A DNA stretch of 64,000 nt from Ovis canadensis (taxonomy: Eukaryota > Chordata > Mammalia > Artiodactyla > Bovidae). The stretch spans positions 93,262,501-93,326,500 of the forward strand of contig NC_091253.1 of the NCBI RefSeq assembly GCF_042477335.2, written 5' to 3'. The translations under genes and the position numbers were made by a program. Of the stretch, positions 1 to 10,808 are shown one piece after another. The stretch's first letter is position 1. Every line of letters starts with the position of its first letter. The notes under the pieces were generated by a model. It had not been told where the DNA came from and ran no database searches. It saw only the letters and a program-made list of their open reading frames with translations.

Positions 1-204
1 AGACGTGATTGGCTCCTGATGGGCGTGCTCTTCCTCTCTCTGTTTCCAGTCCCTGCTGGGGGAATTGGGGAATAGGGAGGAAAAAGATCAAGCAGTTATG
101 TATTAAGCCTGTTCAGAGTAAATAGAGTCAAATTTGTAAATACGATAACATCTGGCAAGTTGTGCAATTTGATTGCATTTGGCTAAGAGCTGAGTTGCTT
201 GTTT

Positions 205-372
205 GATTAAACTTACTTTATTTTTTGATATTCTTTTTAAATGGAAATATAGTTAAGTTACAATATTATATTAGTTTCAAGTGTACAGTGGCATGATTCA
301 ATACTTTTACAGATTATACTCCATTTAAAATCACTATAAAATAATGACTATTTCCCTGTGCTGTATACTAGT
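205..372 (-). mobile_element. L1 3'-end fragment
   Basis: Read on the minus strand this matches the familiar ruminant/mammalian L1 3' end: a cagcacagggaaatag-type motif, then tacacttgaaactaat, then an A-rich end. It is diverged. Confidence 0.65.
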
Positions 373-2237
373 GTCATTCTTAAAAATCTAAGGTTGCGTG
401 GTGGTTGCCCCCCTCATATGTCCATTTAGTTCACTAGCTTGTCCCCTGTAAAGCCAATTGGAGTGAATTCCCACCAATTTAACTAAGCAGAAGCTCTAAT
501 TGCAGCTGTCCCTCTAGTGTCGTTACTAGCGTGTATCAATACGGTCAGGATGGCTTCTGGCTCATGGCACATGGCCACTGATTTGGCAAATCTGTTGTCT
601 TCTATTCTCATCAGAAAAGAGTGGTAGAAGCAGTCTGCACTCATGGGAGGCTAAACGATAGTACACACTTACAGGTTCTCTCTAGCTTTTCAGTTAACTC
701 ATGTCATCTGTCGTAAGATAGTCCCAAGGGCTCCAGGCTATCTGGAAATTCTGTAAAATGTTTCATTGCTCTACCATACTGATGACATTATGTTCATTGA
801 ATCGAGGACCAAGAAGTGGCAAATATGTTGGAGGCCTTAGTAAATGTTTTAGACTTATTTTAGAATTAAATTCTGTTTCTGATCAACAGTAGGCATTTAA
901 TAACTGTTGAATGATTGACCATATACAAGCAACTGAGCAGCCTGTAGCTGTCTGCATGCTGCGGAAGCCATTGTTTAGAAGAAAGCTTTGTCATGAAAAG
1001 ATCCCCACAAATAGCAAGGAATTCACCTATACCCCACCTGTGAAGATCAGAAGAGCTTACATAACTGTTGCTGCTGTTTCTGCTTTTGAAGGCAAAACTT
1101 TCTTCTTCTTAAAAAAAAAAAAAATCCTTTGAGGTTACCATCCTTGGAAGCTATAGTAATCCAAATGGTAAGGCACTGGCAAAAAATCATACATATAGAC
1201 CAATGAAACAGAAATAAAAACATGCATATATGGTCAGCTGGTCTTCGGGAAGGGTGCCAAGAACAGCCTTGAAGGACAGTCTTTCAACAATGAATTGGTG
1301 CGTGGAAAATTAGATATCTACATGTAGAAGAATGAAGTTGGTCTCATACCCACCCCACTCCATTTTTGCCTTCTCTCTCTAGCCTACTTCTTCTCTGATC
1401 TCCGGTCAGAAGAGCAACCTGTCTATGACCTCACGTGCCTCACAGCTATCATATATCACAGCCCACAGCTTTGCTGGTGCTAGTTCAGCCAAGAAGGGTT
1501 CTAACTCCAGAATGAGCTGGACCATAAAATTCCCAGGAGGTAAGTAAGCATGAACAATGGGTTCATTTTGGCTTCCAAAGTTCTTGTTTCTTTTTCTCTG
1601 GCTCCCAACCTGACTTGAACTATGCTTTCCCTCTCTGCTAAAATCCCAGATTCAAATACCAAAGACCCAATTCTGGAATGGTGGCAGGAACAGCCTCTCA
1701 GACCTGTGCTCTTCAGTGAAACAGTCATAACTGGTGACAGTTACTTTTAAAAACTTAACCATTTCAAGTCTGTACAGATTGTCCTGAGGGCATATAGCCA
1801 ATGAAGAAACGCATATTCAAGAAAACCTACTAAGTCTCAGTAAGAACTGTGAGAATCTATGGCATTTGAGCTATGAACTGCTCCCCGCCTCTCCCTGCCC
1901 CCAGAGAAAAGTAGGATGTATTCTTCTGCCGTAATTTTTAGGTTATGAAGAAGCTGGCACATAACTGGTCTTGGGTCACAGAGAAAGTACTTGAAACAGT
2001 CAAAGAGAATGACTCTATTTTCTGCATTTTCACATGCTCACACAAAAGGGCAAAAAGGGAGCCTCATGATCCTGCTTGGAGAATTCTTACACGGTCACAG
2101 CCCAAGCGGTCTAGTCTCAGAATGGACACTTATTTGAAGAAGCACAGCTCAAACAGGCATTTCAGCGTTACTCATCTCTCTAAAAATTTTAAAAAATCTA
2201 AGTCATAATTCGTGATTAATCGTCAAACCCTTTTTAA
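373..2237. other. intergenic, no recognised feature
   Basis: I recognise no gene or repeat family here. A run of 13 A residues lies near 1111-1123. Open frames are short, without domains. Confidence 0.5.
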
Positions 2238-2431
2238 CTCTCTGGTGTCTCAGCTGGTAAGGAATCCGCCTGCAATGCTGGAGACCTGGGTTCAATCCCT
2301 GGGTTGTAAAGATCCCCTGGAGAAGGGAAAGGCTACCCACTCCAGTATTTGGGCCTGGAGCGAAATCCAGGGACTATATAGTCCATGGGATCACAAAGAG
2401 TCGGACTTGACTGAGCGACTTTCACTTTCAC
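2238..2431 (+). mobile_element. Bov-tA SINE
   Basis: tRNA-derived ruminant SINE. It has the start ctcagctggtaagg, the B-box-like ggttcaatccctggg, the block cccactccagtattt, and the end gactgagcgactttcactttc. Confidence 0.9.
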
Positions 2432-2569
2432 CCACTTTCAGCTCTTCTCTAGAACTTAGTAAATCCTCAGGGCCTCACACTCTCCTCCATAACCCCCCTC
2501 TGCCCTCCTCTCCAGTGGGTCTGCTAGAGTCTTTCCACCTCTTTTGTCCCTTCCCCCGCCCCAATCTAG

Positions 2570-2778
2570 GGGCTTCCCTGGTGGCGCAGTGGTAAAGAAT
2601 CTCCCTGAAATGTAGGAGATCCAGGTTGGATCTCTGGGTCAGGAAGATCCCCTGGAGAAGGAAATGGCAACCCACTCCAGCATTCTGGCCTGAGAATCCC
2701 ACGGACAGAGAAGCCTGGCAGGCTACAGTCCATGAGGTCACAAAGAGTTGGATACAACTGAGCGATTAACACACACAC
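2570..2778 (+). mobile_element. Bov-tA SINE
   Basis: A second forward copy with the complete start ggcttccctggtggcgcag, the ggagaaggaaatggcaaccc block and a terminal CA-rich tail. It lies 140 bases from the previous copy in the same orientation. Confidence 0.9.
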
Positions 2779-2964
2779 CTCCCCCATCTATGCAGCTGGC
2801 AGAGGAGGCAAAGGAGGAGAATAACAGGACAGCCAACACCCAAGTGATTTTGCCCAGCTGCAGTTCAGTCACATTGAGCTTCTGCGGTTTTGGACTTTAT
2901 TGTAGTGTTTTTGTGTATGTTGTTTAAATTTGTGTTTGTAAAAGAATTACCATGTGTTAGTGGA

Positions 2965-2987
2965 TTTTTTTTTTTTTTTTTTTTTTT
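2965..2987. repeat. T homopolymer (23 bp)
   Basis: An uninterrupted run of T, probably length-variable. No attached SINE or LINE body was recognised. Confidence 0.9.
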
Positions 2988-3208
2988 GGCAAGTTATCTT
3001 CTTTCTGTGGACAATGGCTTCTGTGTGCCTCACTGGTGCCCTTCGTCTGCGTGTGAGTTTGACTATCTTAGCGTTATGGGTTAATTTCCCTTTCTGGGAA
3101 AAAAGCCGGCCTCTCACCTCTCACAACTCGTCAACCCAGGTGGCTGGCAGAGCAGATAGACCGGCAGCCAAGCCCACGAGCGGGCAAGGGAACAGCTGCT
3201 TCTCGACT

Positions 3209-3272
3209 TTGTTGCAGCTGCCCCAGGGCTTGAGCCTGTTTAGAGTCTGAGCAAGGAGGCTTCCTTTGTATG
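3209..3272 (+). repeat. 64-bp direct repeat, copy 1
   Basis: From ttgttgcagctgccccaggg to cttcctttgtatg, this is nearly identical to 4074-4138: about three substitutions and one single-base indel. The surrounding 3.0-3.6 kb is GC-richer than its neighbours but not otherwise recognised. Confidence 0.85.
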
Positions 3273-4073
3273 CAAGCCTGTCTGGCACGCAGTGAGAGCT
3301 CAAGAAAGCTGCTCTGGTTCTGTTTGTAGCTCAGTGTGGCAAAACTGCTGGTCTCTTCTGTGTCGCACCAGTAACTCTCTTAAAAGGGCAGTGAGGGTAA
3401 TTCAGGTTAACGTGGCTACCATCACAAAAGTTGGAGACAAAGTTCATGTTTGGTCACTGCGGGAGATCTTTCAAACTGTTTTCAACTCTGTCCTATATCC
3501 AGTGTCTTCTCCGATCAGGGTCACCATCGCCCATGCCCTGAAGAATTGTCTTGTTGAGGTCTGTCTTGGCTCAACTATATTTCTTTAGTTACCTAGGAAG
3601 TGGACTTTCTGCAGAGGGACATGGATTTCCTTCCTCGCAGGCCAATCTGACCTTTCCCTCCCTTAGCCACCAAGAAATTGAGCCCATGTTCATGAGCAAA
3701 GGCTGCTAAGGCTAGGAGGCTCCTGCCAGATGCTGCCCCCTGCCTTCACTTTGACTTGATCCTTGTCTAAAAGCCCAGGGGAGATGAAAGGCGCTGCCCA
3801 CATCTCTCTACAAAAGATGCTGTATTACTTCATCCGCGTTTGTGAATGCCCAACACAGCCAACCACTCCGATGATGTCAGAGTGTCCCAGAGTAGATAGC
3901 CGCAGGAGAACCATTCAGCACAGCATGCGATTCTAAAATATAGTGCTCTCAAAAGTAAATATAGACACTAAAGGGAATGATATGAAGTTTAAATAGTGGC
4001 ATAAAAAATAAGTTACGTAAGATTCTAACCTTCACGTTCAGTCCTTTTCTCTCAGGACACCTTTCCCTGATTC

Positions 4074-4138
4074 TTGTTGCAGCTGCCCCAGGGCTTGAGC
4101 CTGTTTAGAGTCTGAATGAGGAGGCTTCCTTTTGTATG
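4074..4138 (+). repeat. 64-bp direct repeat, copy 2
   Basis: Partner of 3209-3272. Flanks of the two copies are unrelated, so the shared unit is short. It could be two copies of one unrecognised repeat family or a local duplication. Confidence 0.85.
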
Positions 4139-4265
4139 CTGGCCTTGAGTCATTTTTGCTATTATAGTTCCAGATCTTTCGACATGCATACATACGTTTA
4201 CAATAAAATCAGATTGTACTGATTTTGTGCATGTTGATTTGAAACCTGTTTGTCCACTTAACGTG

Positions 4266-4467
4266 CTTGGGCTTAGTCACTCAGTCGTGTCTGACTCTTT
4301 GCGACCTCAAGGACTGTAGCCCAGCAGGCTCCTCTGTCCATGGGGATTCTCTAGGCAAGAATACTGGAGTGGATTGCCATTTCCTTCTCCAGGGGATCTT
4401 CCTGACCCAGGGATCAAACCAGGGGCTCCTTCATTGCAGGCAGATTCTTTACCAACTGAGCTACCTT
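4266..4467 (-). mobile_element. Bov-tA SINE
   Basis: Reverse-oriented copy: tcactcagtcgtgtctgact, then aagaatactggagtggattg, then the complement of the tRNA-like head near 4467. Confidence 0.9.
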
Positions 4468-4474
4468 TTTAGAT

Positions 4475-4707
4475 ATTTCATGTTCATGGATTGGAAGAAT
4501 TAATACTGCTAAAATGTCCATTCTACCCAATTTACAAATAAATGCAATCCCTATCAAAATTCCAGTGATGCTTTTCACAGAAATAGGAAAAAAAAATCCT
4601 AAAATTCATATGGAACCAGAAAAGACCTTAAGTAGCCACAACAATTTTTTAAGCAAGAACAAAGGTGTAGGCATCACACATCCTGATTTCAATATATACT
4701 ACAAAAA
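4475..4707 (+). mobile_element. L1 ORF2 fragment
   Basis: The translated stretch MSILPNLQINAIPIKIPV and the surrounding DNA (ttcatggattggaagaatta, cataTggaacc) match the C-terminal half of L1 ORF2 in the sense direction. It is a diverged fragment bounded by SINEs on both sides. Confidence 0.75.
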
Positions 4708-4708
4708 T

Positions 4709-4916
4709 TGAAAGTGAACATGAAAGTCACTCAGTCCTGTCTGACTCTTTGTGACCCCATGGACTATATAGTCCATGTCCATGGACTTCTCAAGGCCAGA
4801 ATACTGGAGTGGGTAGCCTTTCCCTCCTCCAGGGAATCTTCCCAACCTAGGGATCAAACCCAGGTCTCCCGCATTGCAGGCGGATTCTTTATCCGCTGAG
4901 CCACAAGGGAAGCCCA
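4709..4916 (-). mobile_element. Bov-tA SINE
   Basis: Full-length reverse copy ending in the complement of the gggcttcccttgtggctcag head. It is inserted at the end of the L1 fragment. Confidence 0.9.
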
Positions 4917-5229
4917 TTACAAAAAATAGCACAAAGCAAAATAAAGTGAAGAACAATGTAATGAGGTTTGCCTGTAAATAGAAACCTCATTTAAATGGCG
5001 CCAGGAGGGGCACTCTCATGCTCTACCACTGGAATTCAACTGCAGACCCAGCTGGAAGAGCTGTACCTTTGCAGCTCCACAGGAAGAAAGTTACAGCATG
5101 ACTACCCAGTAGGAGGAAGGAACAATTTCTCCTTGCCTGGCAACAGCCCAACCATTGAGAGCGTCACAACTCAGCCAATGAAAATCCACTACACTCTAAA
5201 TTCTGTTTTCTCCAGTGGACTCCAATGTT

Positions 5230-5400
5230 TATAATAGACTCTCCCACTTCTCCTCTCTCTATATATATATATATACATAAAAGTTACTCTCTTGTATTCT
5301 CCGAATTCGCCTATGCTGTGCCACAGATTGCATGTCCTGAACCACAATGTTCTTGCTGTTCCCAAATAAATCTATTGTGCTAGTAGAAGAATTCGCTGCA
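5230..5400 (+). mobile_element. candidate LTR-like R/U5 segment
   Basis: A TA-rich, TATA-like stretch (about 5262-5275) is followed by acataaaagttactctc, then AATAAA at 5365-5370. That is the layout of an LTR promoter and poly(A) region. The family was not identified, so this is tentative. Confidence 0.3.
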
Positions 5401-5539
5401 CTTTGAGGGTTTGGAATTTGGAAGCAGCATTTCTAGCCCAGGATCTCACTGAGGCTGTAAACGTTTTATCAGTTGGAGTTGCTGACTTTGGAGTCTTGAC
5501 TGGACCTGTGATGTCTGTTTCCAACTTCACTGATGTGAC

Positions 5540-5755
5540 TGTGGCCAGGAGGCATCCGTCCCTGAGGATGCGGCTCTCTCTAAAAGGCTGCTCACAACAT
5601 AGCTCCTCCCAGAACAGGTAATCCAAGAGACAGTGGGTATGACCAAGACAAAATTTGCACTGTCTTTTATAATCTGATCTGAGGAGGGACATGCCATCAC
5701 ATCTGCTATGTTCCATTGGTCACACAAACAAATCTTACAGAGCATACAAATTATA
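5540..5755 (+). repeat. old interspersed repeat fragment (family A)
   Basis: Contains the ggctgctcacaaca block, cttttataatctgatctgag and ttccattggtcacacaaac. These resemble the pieces at 44495-44840 and 52684-53050. It is a mammalian-wide repeat that I recognise but cannot name with confidence. Confidence 0.45.
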
Positions 5756-5762
5756 CAGACGA

Positions 5763-5868
5763 TTCAGTTCAGTTCAGTTCAGTCACTCAGTCATGTCCGA
5801 CTCTTTGTGACCCCATGAAATGCAGGACACCAGGCCTCCCTGTCCATCATCAACTCGCTGAGTCCATC
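5763..5868 (-). mobile_element. BovB 3' end, first part of a split copy
   Basis: Starts with the complement of the BovB pentamer tail (ttcagttcagttcag), then tgtccgactctttgtgacc and aggcctccctgtccatc. It breaks off at 5868 where a retroviral LTR begins. The same element resumes at about 9537 at the next expected consensus position. Confidence 0.88.
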
Positions 5869-6174
5869 TGAGAGGGTAACAGGCAGGAAAGCCAGGGGTC
5901 TCCAAACAGAGGAAACAGCCTGCAAGTGTCAGACATTTTTCTCTCTCTTAAGCGGCAGGAGGAACAAACTAGCGATATTTTTTCCTTCTCTATACAAATT
6001 TAAAGGAGGTTTCTCTTAAAATACTGTGTTGCCATAAAGACACCTGGTTTCACCTGAAGTTAACCAATGCCTTTTTACCCCAAACTCTGTCTTCAAGTTG
6101 GTTCCACCTCTTAGCTGAGAACCTACTTGACAAACCAGTATGTTCTACTCAGAAATTGTTCCCCTAATCTATGT

Positions 6175-7575
6175 GAAAGTGCTGCACTCAATATGCCAGC
6201 AAAATGGAAAACTCAGCAGTGGCCACAGGACTGGAAAAGGTCAGTTTTCATTCCTATTCCAAAGAAAGGCAATGCAAAAGAATGCTCAAACTACCGCACA
6301 ACTGTACTCATCTCACATGCTAGTAAAGGAATGCTCAAAATTCTCCAAGCCAGGCTTCAGCAATATGTGAACCATGAACTCCCTGATGTTCAAGCTGGTT
6401 TTAGAAAAGGCAGAGGAACCAGAGATCAAATTGCCAACATCTGTTGGATCATGGAAAAAGCAAGAGAGTACCAGAAAAACATCTATTTCTGCTTTATTGA
6501 CTATGCCAAAGCCTTGGATTGTGTGGATCACAATCAACTGTGGAAAATTCTGAAAGAGATGGGAATTCCAGACCACCTAACCGGCCTCTTGAGAAATCTG
6601 TATGCAGGTCAGGAAGCAACAGTTAGAACTGGATACAGAACAACAGACTGGTTCCAAACAGGAAAAGGAGTACGTCAAGGCTGTATATTGTCAGCCTGCT
6701 GATTTAACTTCTATGAAGAGGACATCATGAGAAACGCTGGGCTGGAAGAAGCACAAGTTGGAATCAAGATTACCAGGAGAAATATCAATAACCTCAGATA
6801 TGCATATGACACCACCCTTATGGCACAAAGTGAAGAGGAACTAAAAAGCCTCTCGATGAAAGTGAAAGAGGAGAGCGAAAAAGTTGGCTTAAAGCTCAAC
6901 ATTCAGAAAACGAAGATCATGGCATCTGGTCCCATCACTTCATGGGAAATAGATGGGGAAACAGTGTCAAACTTTATATTTTTGGGGGCTCCAAAATCAC
7001 TGCAGATGGTGACTGCAGCCGTGAAATGAAAAGACGCTTACTCCTTGGAACAAAAGTTATGACCAACCTAGATAGCATATTCAAAAGCAGAGACATTACT
7101 TGCCGACTAAGGTCCATCTAGTCGAGGCTATGGTTTTTCCTGTGGTCATGTATGGATGTGAGAGTTGGAAGGTGAAGAAGGCTGAGTGCCGAAGAATTGA
7201 TGCTTTTGAACTGTGGTGTTGGAGAAGACCCTTGAGAGTCCCTTGGACTGCAAGGAGATCCAACCAGTCAATTCTGAAGGAGATCAGCCCTGGGATTTCT
7301 TTGGAAGGAATGATGCTAAAGCTGAAGCTCCAGTACTTTGGCCACCTCATGCGAAGAGTTGACTTATTGGAAAAGACTCTGATGCTGGGAGGGATTTGGG
7401 GCAGGAGGAGAAGGGGACGAAAGAGGCTGAGATGGCTGGATGGCATTACGGACTCGATGGACGTGAGTCTGAGTGAACTCCAGGAGATGGTGATGGACAG
7501 GGAGGCCTGGTGAGCTGAGATTCACAGGGTCGCAAACAGTCAGACACGACTGAGCGACTGAACTGAACTGAACTG
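6175..7575 (+). mobile_element. BovB LINE, 5'-truncated, dead reverse transcriptase
   Basis: A sense-strand RTE-type LINE covering most of the reverse-transcriptase domain to the 3' tail. An open stretch to 6702 carries FRKGRGTRDQIAN, motif A FIDYAKALDCVDH and GVRQGCILSAC, then TGA at 6700-6702 inside motif B. After the stop, motif C reads YAYD instead of YADD (near 6801-6812). The thumb region follows in another frame from 7100. It ends in (CTGAA)n. A 9-bp duplication, aatctatgt at 6166-6174 and 7576-7584, marks insertion into the solo LTR. Confidence 0.92.
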
Positions 7576-7756
7576 AATCTATGTTAATGAAACTATTTGT
7601 ATGGTGATCAGCCCTTCTTCAAGATTCAAGCTAATCATTTTATGGCCTAGGATGAACCATTTGGTGGCAAGATTATCCCAAAATGCATCTTATGGGTGAG
7701 AGGCCTGGTGCCATGCTGAGTTTTAACACATTCCTTTCTTTCATTAACAGACTGCT

Positions 7757-9302
7757 AGATAATCACCATGGTATGATCAGTAATCTAGAGCCAGACATCC
7801 TGGAATGTGAAGTCAAGTGGGCCTTAGAAAGCATCACTATGAATAAAGCTAGTGGAGGTGATGGAATTCCAGTTGAGCTATTTCAAATCCTGAAAAAAGA
7901 TGCTGTGAAAGGGCTGCACTCAATATGCCAGCAAATTTGGAAAACTCAGCAGTGGCCACAGGACTGGAAAAGGTCAGTGTTCATTCCAATCCCAAAGAAA
8001 GGCAATGCCAAAGAATGCTCAAACTACCGCACAATTGCACTCATCTCACATGCTAGTAAGGTAATGCTCAAAATTCTCCAAGTCAGGCTTCAGCAATACA
8101 TGAACCGTGAACTCCCTCACGTTCAAGCTGGGTTTAGAAAAGGCAGAAGAACCAGAGATCAAATTGCCAACATCTTCTGGATCATGGAAAAGGCAAGAGA
8201 GTTCCAGAAAAACATCTATTTCTGCTTTCTTGACTATGCCAAAGCCTTTGACTGTGTGGATCACAATCAACTGTGGAAAATTCTGAAAGAGATGGGAATA
8301 TCAGACCACCTGACCTGCCTCTTGAGAAATCTGTATGCAGGTCAGGAAGCAACAGTTAGAACTGGACATGGAACAACAGACTGGTTCCAAATAGGAAAAG
8401 GAGTACGTCAAGGCTGTATATTGTCAGCCTGCTGATTTAACTTCTATGCAGAGTACATCATGAGAAACGCTGGACTGGAAGAAACACAAGCTGGAATCAA
8501 GACTGCCGGGAGAAATATCAATCACCTCAGATATGCAGATGACACCACCCTTATGGCAGAAAGTGAAGAGGAGCCAAAAAGCCTCTTGATGAAAGTGAAA
8601 GAGGAGAGTGAGAAAGTTGGCTTAAAGCAACCTTCAGAAAACGAAGATCATGGCATCTGGTCCCATCACTTCATGGGAAATAGATGGGGAAACGGTGGAA
8701 ACAGTGGCTGACTTTATTTTTTGGGGCCCCAAAATCACTGAAGATGGTGACTGCAGCCATGAAATGAAAAGACGCTTACTCTTTGGAAGAAAAGTTATGA
8801 CCAACCTAGATAGTATATTCAAAAGCAGGGACATTACTCTGCCAACTAAGGACCGTCTAGTCAAGGCTATGGTTTTTCCAGTGGTCATGTATGGATGTGA
8901 GAGTTGGACTATGAAGAAAGCTGAGTGCAGAAGAATCGATGCTTTTGAACTGTGGTGTTGGAGAAGACTCTTGAGAGTCCCTTGGACTGCAAGGAGATCC
9001 AACCAGTCCATTCTGAAGGAGATCAGCCCTGGGATTTCTTCGGAAGGAATGATGCTAAAGCTGAAGCTCCAGTACTTTGACCACCTCATGCGAAGAGTTG
9101 ACTCATTGGAAAAGACCTTGATGCTGGGAGGGATTGGGGGCAGGAGGAGAAGGGGACGACAGAGGATGAGATGGCTGGATGGCATCACTGACGCGATGGA
9201 TGTGAGTCTGAGTGAACTCCAGGAGTTGGTGATGGACAGGGAGGCTGGGGTGCTGGGATTCATGGGGTTGCAAAGAGTCGGACATGACTGAGGGACTGAA
9301 CT
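7757..9302 (+). mobile_element. BovB LINE, 5'-truncated, dead reverse transcriptase
   Basis: A second sense-strand copy inside the same LTR, starting slightly further 5' in the element. Frame 7683-8435 contains ASGGDGIPVELFQIL, FRKGRRTRDQIAN, motif A FLDYAKAFDCVDH and GVRQGCILSAC, followed by TGA at 8433-8435. YADD is intact in the next frame (near 8541-8552). The C-terminal region continues at 8650-9291. It ends in a short ctgaactg tail. No clear target-site duplication was found. Confidence 0.92.
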
Positions 9303-9536
9303 GTCTGAGTGACTATATACCATCCAGCTGAAGACTAGCAGGGGAGTACTCTTTCTGCCCCCTTCTAATGCCTCTGTCAGAAGCTTCCTCTATCTCCTTT
9401 ATACCTTAATAAAACTTTATTACACAAAAGCTCTGAGCGATCAAGCCTCTTCTCTGGCCCCTCGTCTCTGGATTGAATTCTTCTCCGGGGGCCAAGAATC
9501 CCGGCGTCTTTGCGTGATTCAGCAACCTTTCACATC

Positions 9537-9975
9537 CAAACCCATGTCCATCGAGTCAATGATGTCATCCAACCATCTCATCCTCTGTCATCCCCTTCTC
9601 CTCCTGCCCTCAATCTTTCCCAGCTACAGGGTCTTTTCAAATGAGTCAGCTCTTCGCATCAGGTGGCCAAAATATTGGAATTTCAGCTTCAACATCAGTC
9701 CTTCCAATGAACATTCAGGACTGATCTCCTTTAGGATGGACTAGTTGGATCTCCTTGCAGTCCAAGGGACCCTCAAGAGTCTTTTCCAACAGCACAGTTC
9801 AAAAGCATGAATTCTTCGGTGCTCAGCTTTCTTTATAGTCCAACTCTCACATCCATACATGACCACTGGAAAAACCATAGCCTTGACTACACGGACCTTT
9901 GTTGGCAAAGTAATGTCTCTGCTTTTTAACATGCTGTCTAGGTTGGTCATAACTTTCCTTCAAAGTATAAATGCC
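9537..9975 (-). mobile_element. BovB, second part of the copy split by the LTR
   Basis: Resumes at caaacccatgtccatcgagt, the position expected after 5868, and runs into the reverse-transcriptase C-terminal region, ending near 9975. The first 40-50 bases confirm continuity with the fragment at 5763-5868. Confidence 0.85.
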
Positions 9976-9984
9976 AGGAAATAA

Positions 9985-10796
9985 GGGTCATCCATACATG
10001 ACTACTGGAAAAACCATGGCTTTGACTAGACAGAACTTTGTCAACAAAGTAATGCTTGTTTTTGAATATGCTGTCTAGGTTTGTCATAGCTTTTCTTCCA
10101 AGGAGCAAGTGTCCTGTAATTTCATGGCTATAGTTACCGTACGCAGTGATTTTTTTTTCTTTCTGCCCAAGAAAATAAAGTCTGTTACTGCTTTCACCTT
10201 TTCCCCTTCTATTTGCCATGAAGTGATAGGACCAGATGCCATGATCCTAGTTTCTTGAGTGTTGAGTTTAAGCCAGCTTTTCCATTCTTCCCTTCACCTT
10301 CATCAAGAGGCTCTTTAGTTTTTCTTTACTTTCTGTCATTAGAATGGTATCATCTGCATATCTGGGGTTGTTGATATTTTTCCCTGCAATCTTAATTCCA
10401 GCTTGTGATTGATCTAGCCCACATTTCAGATGATGTGCTCTGCATACAAGTTAAATAAACAGGGTGACAATATACAGTCTTCACGTACTCCTTTCCCAGT
10501 TTTGAACCAGTCTATTGTTCCATGTCTGGTTCTAAATGTTGCTTCCTGGCCTGCATACAGATTTCTCTGGTATTCCCATCTCTTTAAGAATTTTCCACAA
10601 TTGTTATGATTCACAGAGTCAAAGGCTCTAGCATCATTGAGGAAGCAGAAGTAGATGCTTTTCTGGAACCCTTTCTTGTTCTATGATCCAATGGATGCCG
10701 GCAATTTGATTTCTGGTTCCTCTACCTTTTCTAATTCAGCTTGTACATCTAGAAGCTTTTGGTTCATGCACTACTGATGCCTAGCCTGAAGGATTT
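9985..10796 (-). mobile_element. older BovB fragment
   Basis: Repeats about 115 bases of the element already present at 9850-9965, then continues through the thumb and palm regions. More substitutions and small gaps than its neighbours suggest an older copy or subfamily. It lacks the 3' tail. Confidence 0.8.
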
Positions 10797-10808
10797 TGAA
10801 TATAACCT

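Larger units (their letters stand above)
5869..9532 (+). mobile_element. solo retroviral LTR, split by two BovB insertions
   Basis: The LTR begins TGAGAGGGTAACAGG at 5869 and ends CCTTTCA at 9532. A 4-base direct repeat CATC (5865-5868 and 9533-9536) is consistent with an integrase target duplication. LTR parts are 5869-6174, about 7585-7756 and about 9303-9532, giving roughly 0.7 kb without the insertions. The last part has AATAAA at 9408-9413, then an R/U5-like tail containing gccaagaatcccggcgtc. No internal gag, pol or env is present, so it is a solo LTR. It resembles a common ruminant endogenous retrovirus LTR; subfamily not assigned. Confidence 0.75.

Noticed and set aside
2238-2431. tRNA gene suggested by the B-box-like sequence
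   Set aside because: It is the tRNA-derived head of a Bov-tA SINE and does not fold as a full tRNA.
6127-6702. Reverse-transcriptase-like frame as a host gene
   Set aside because: Clearly part of a 5'-truncated BovB element, with a target-site duplication and a stop in motif B.
8634-9323. 229-codon minus-strand frame, and similar frames at 36933-37487, 38758-39330 and 63426-63980
   Set aside because: These are antisense shadows of the BovB reverse-transcriptase C-terminal region; the repeated [17 protein letters not shown] start is a signature of that shadow.
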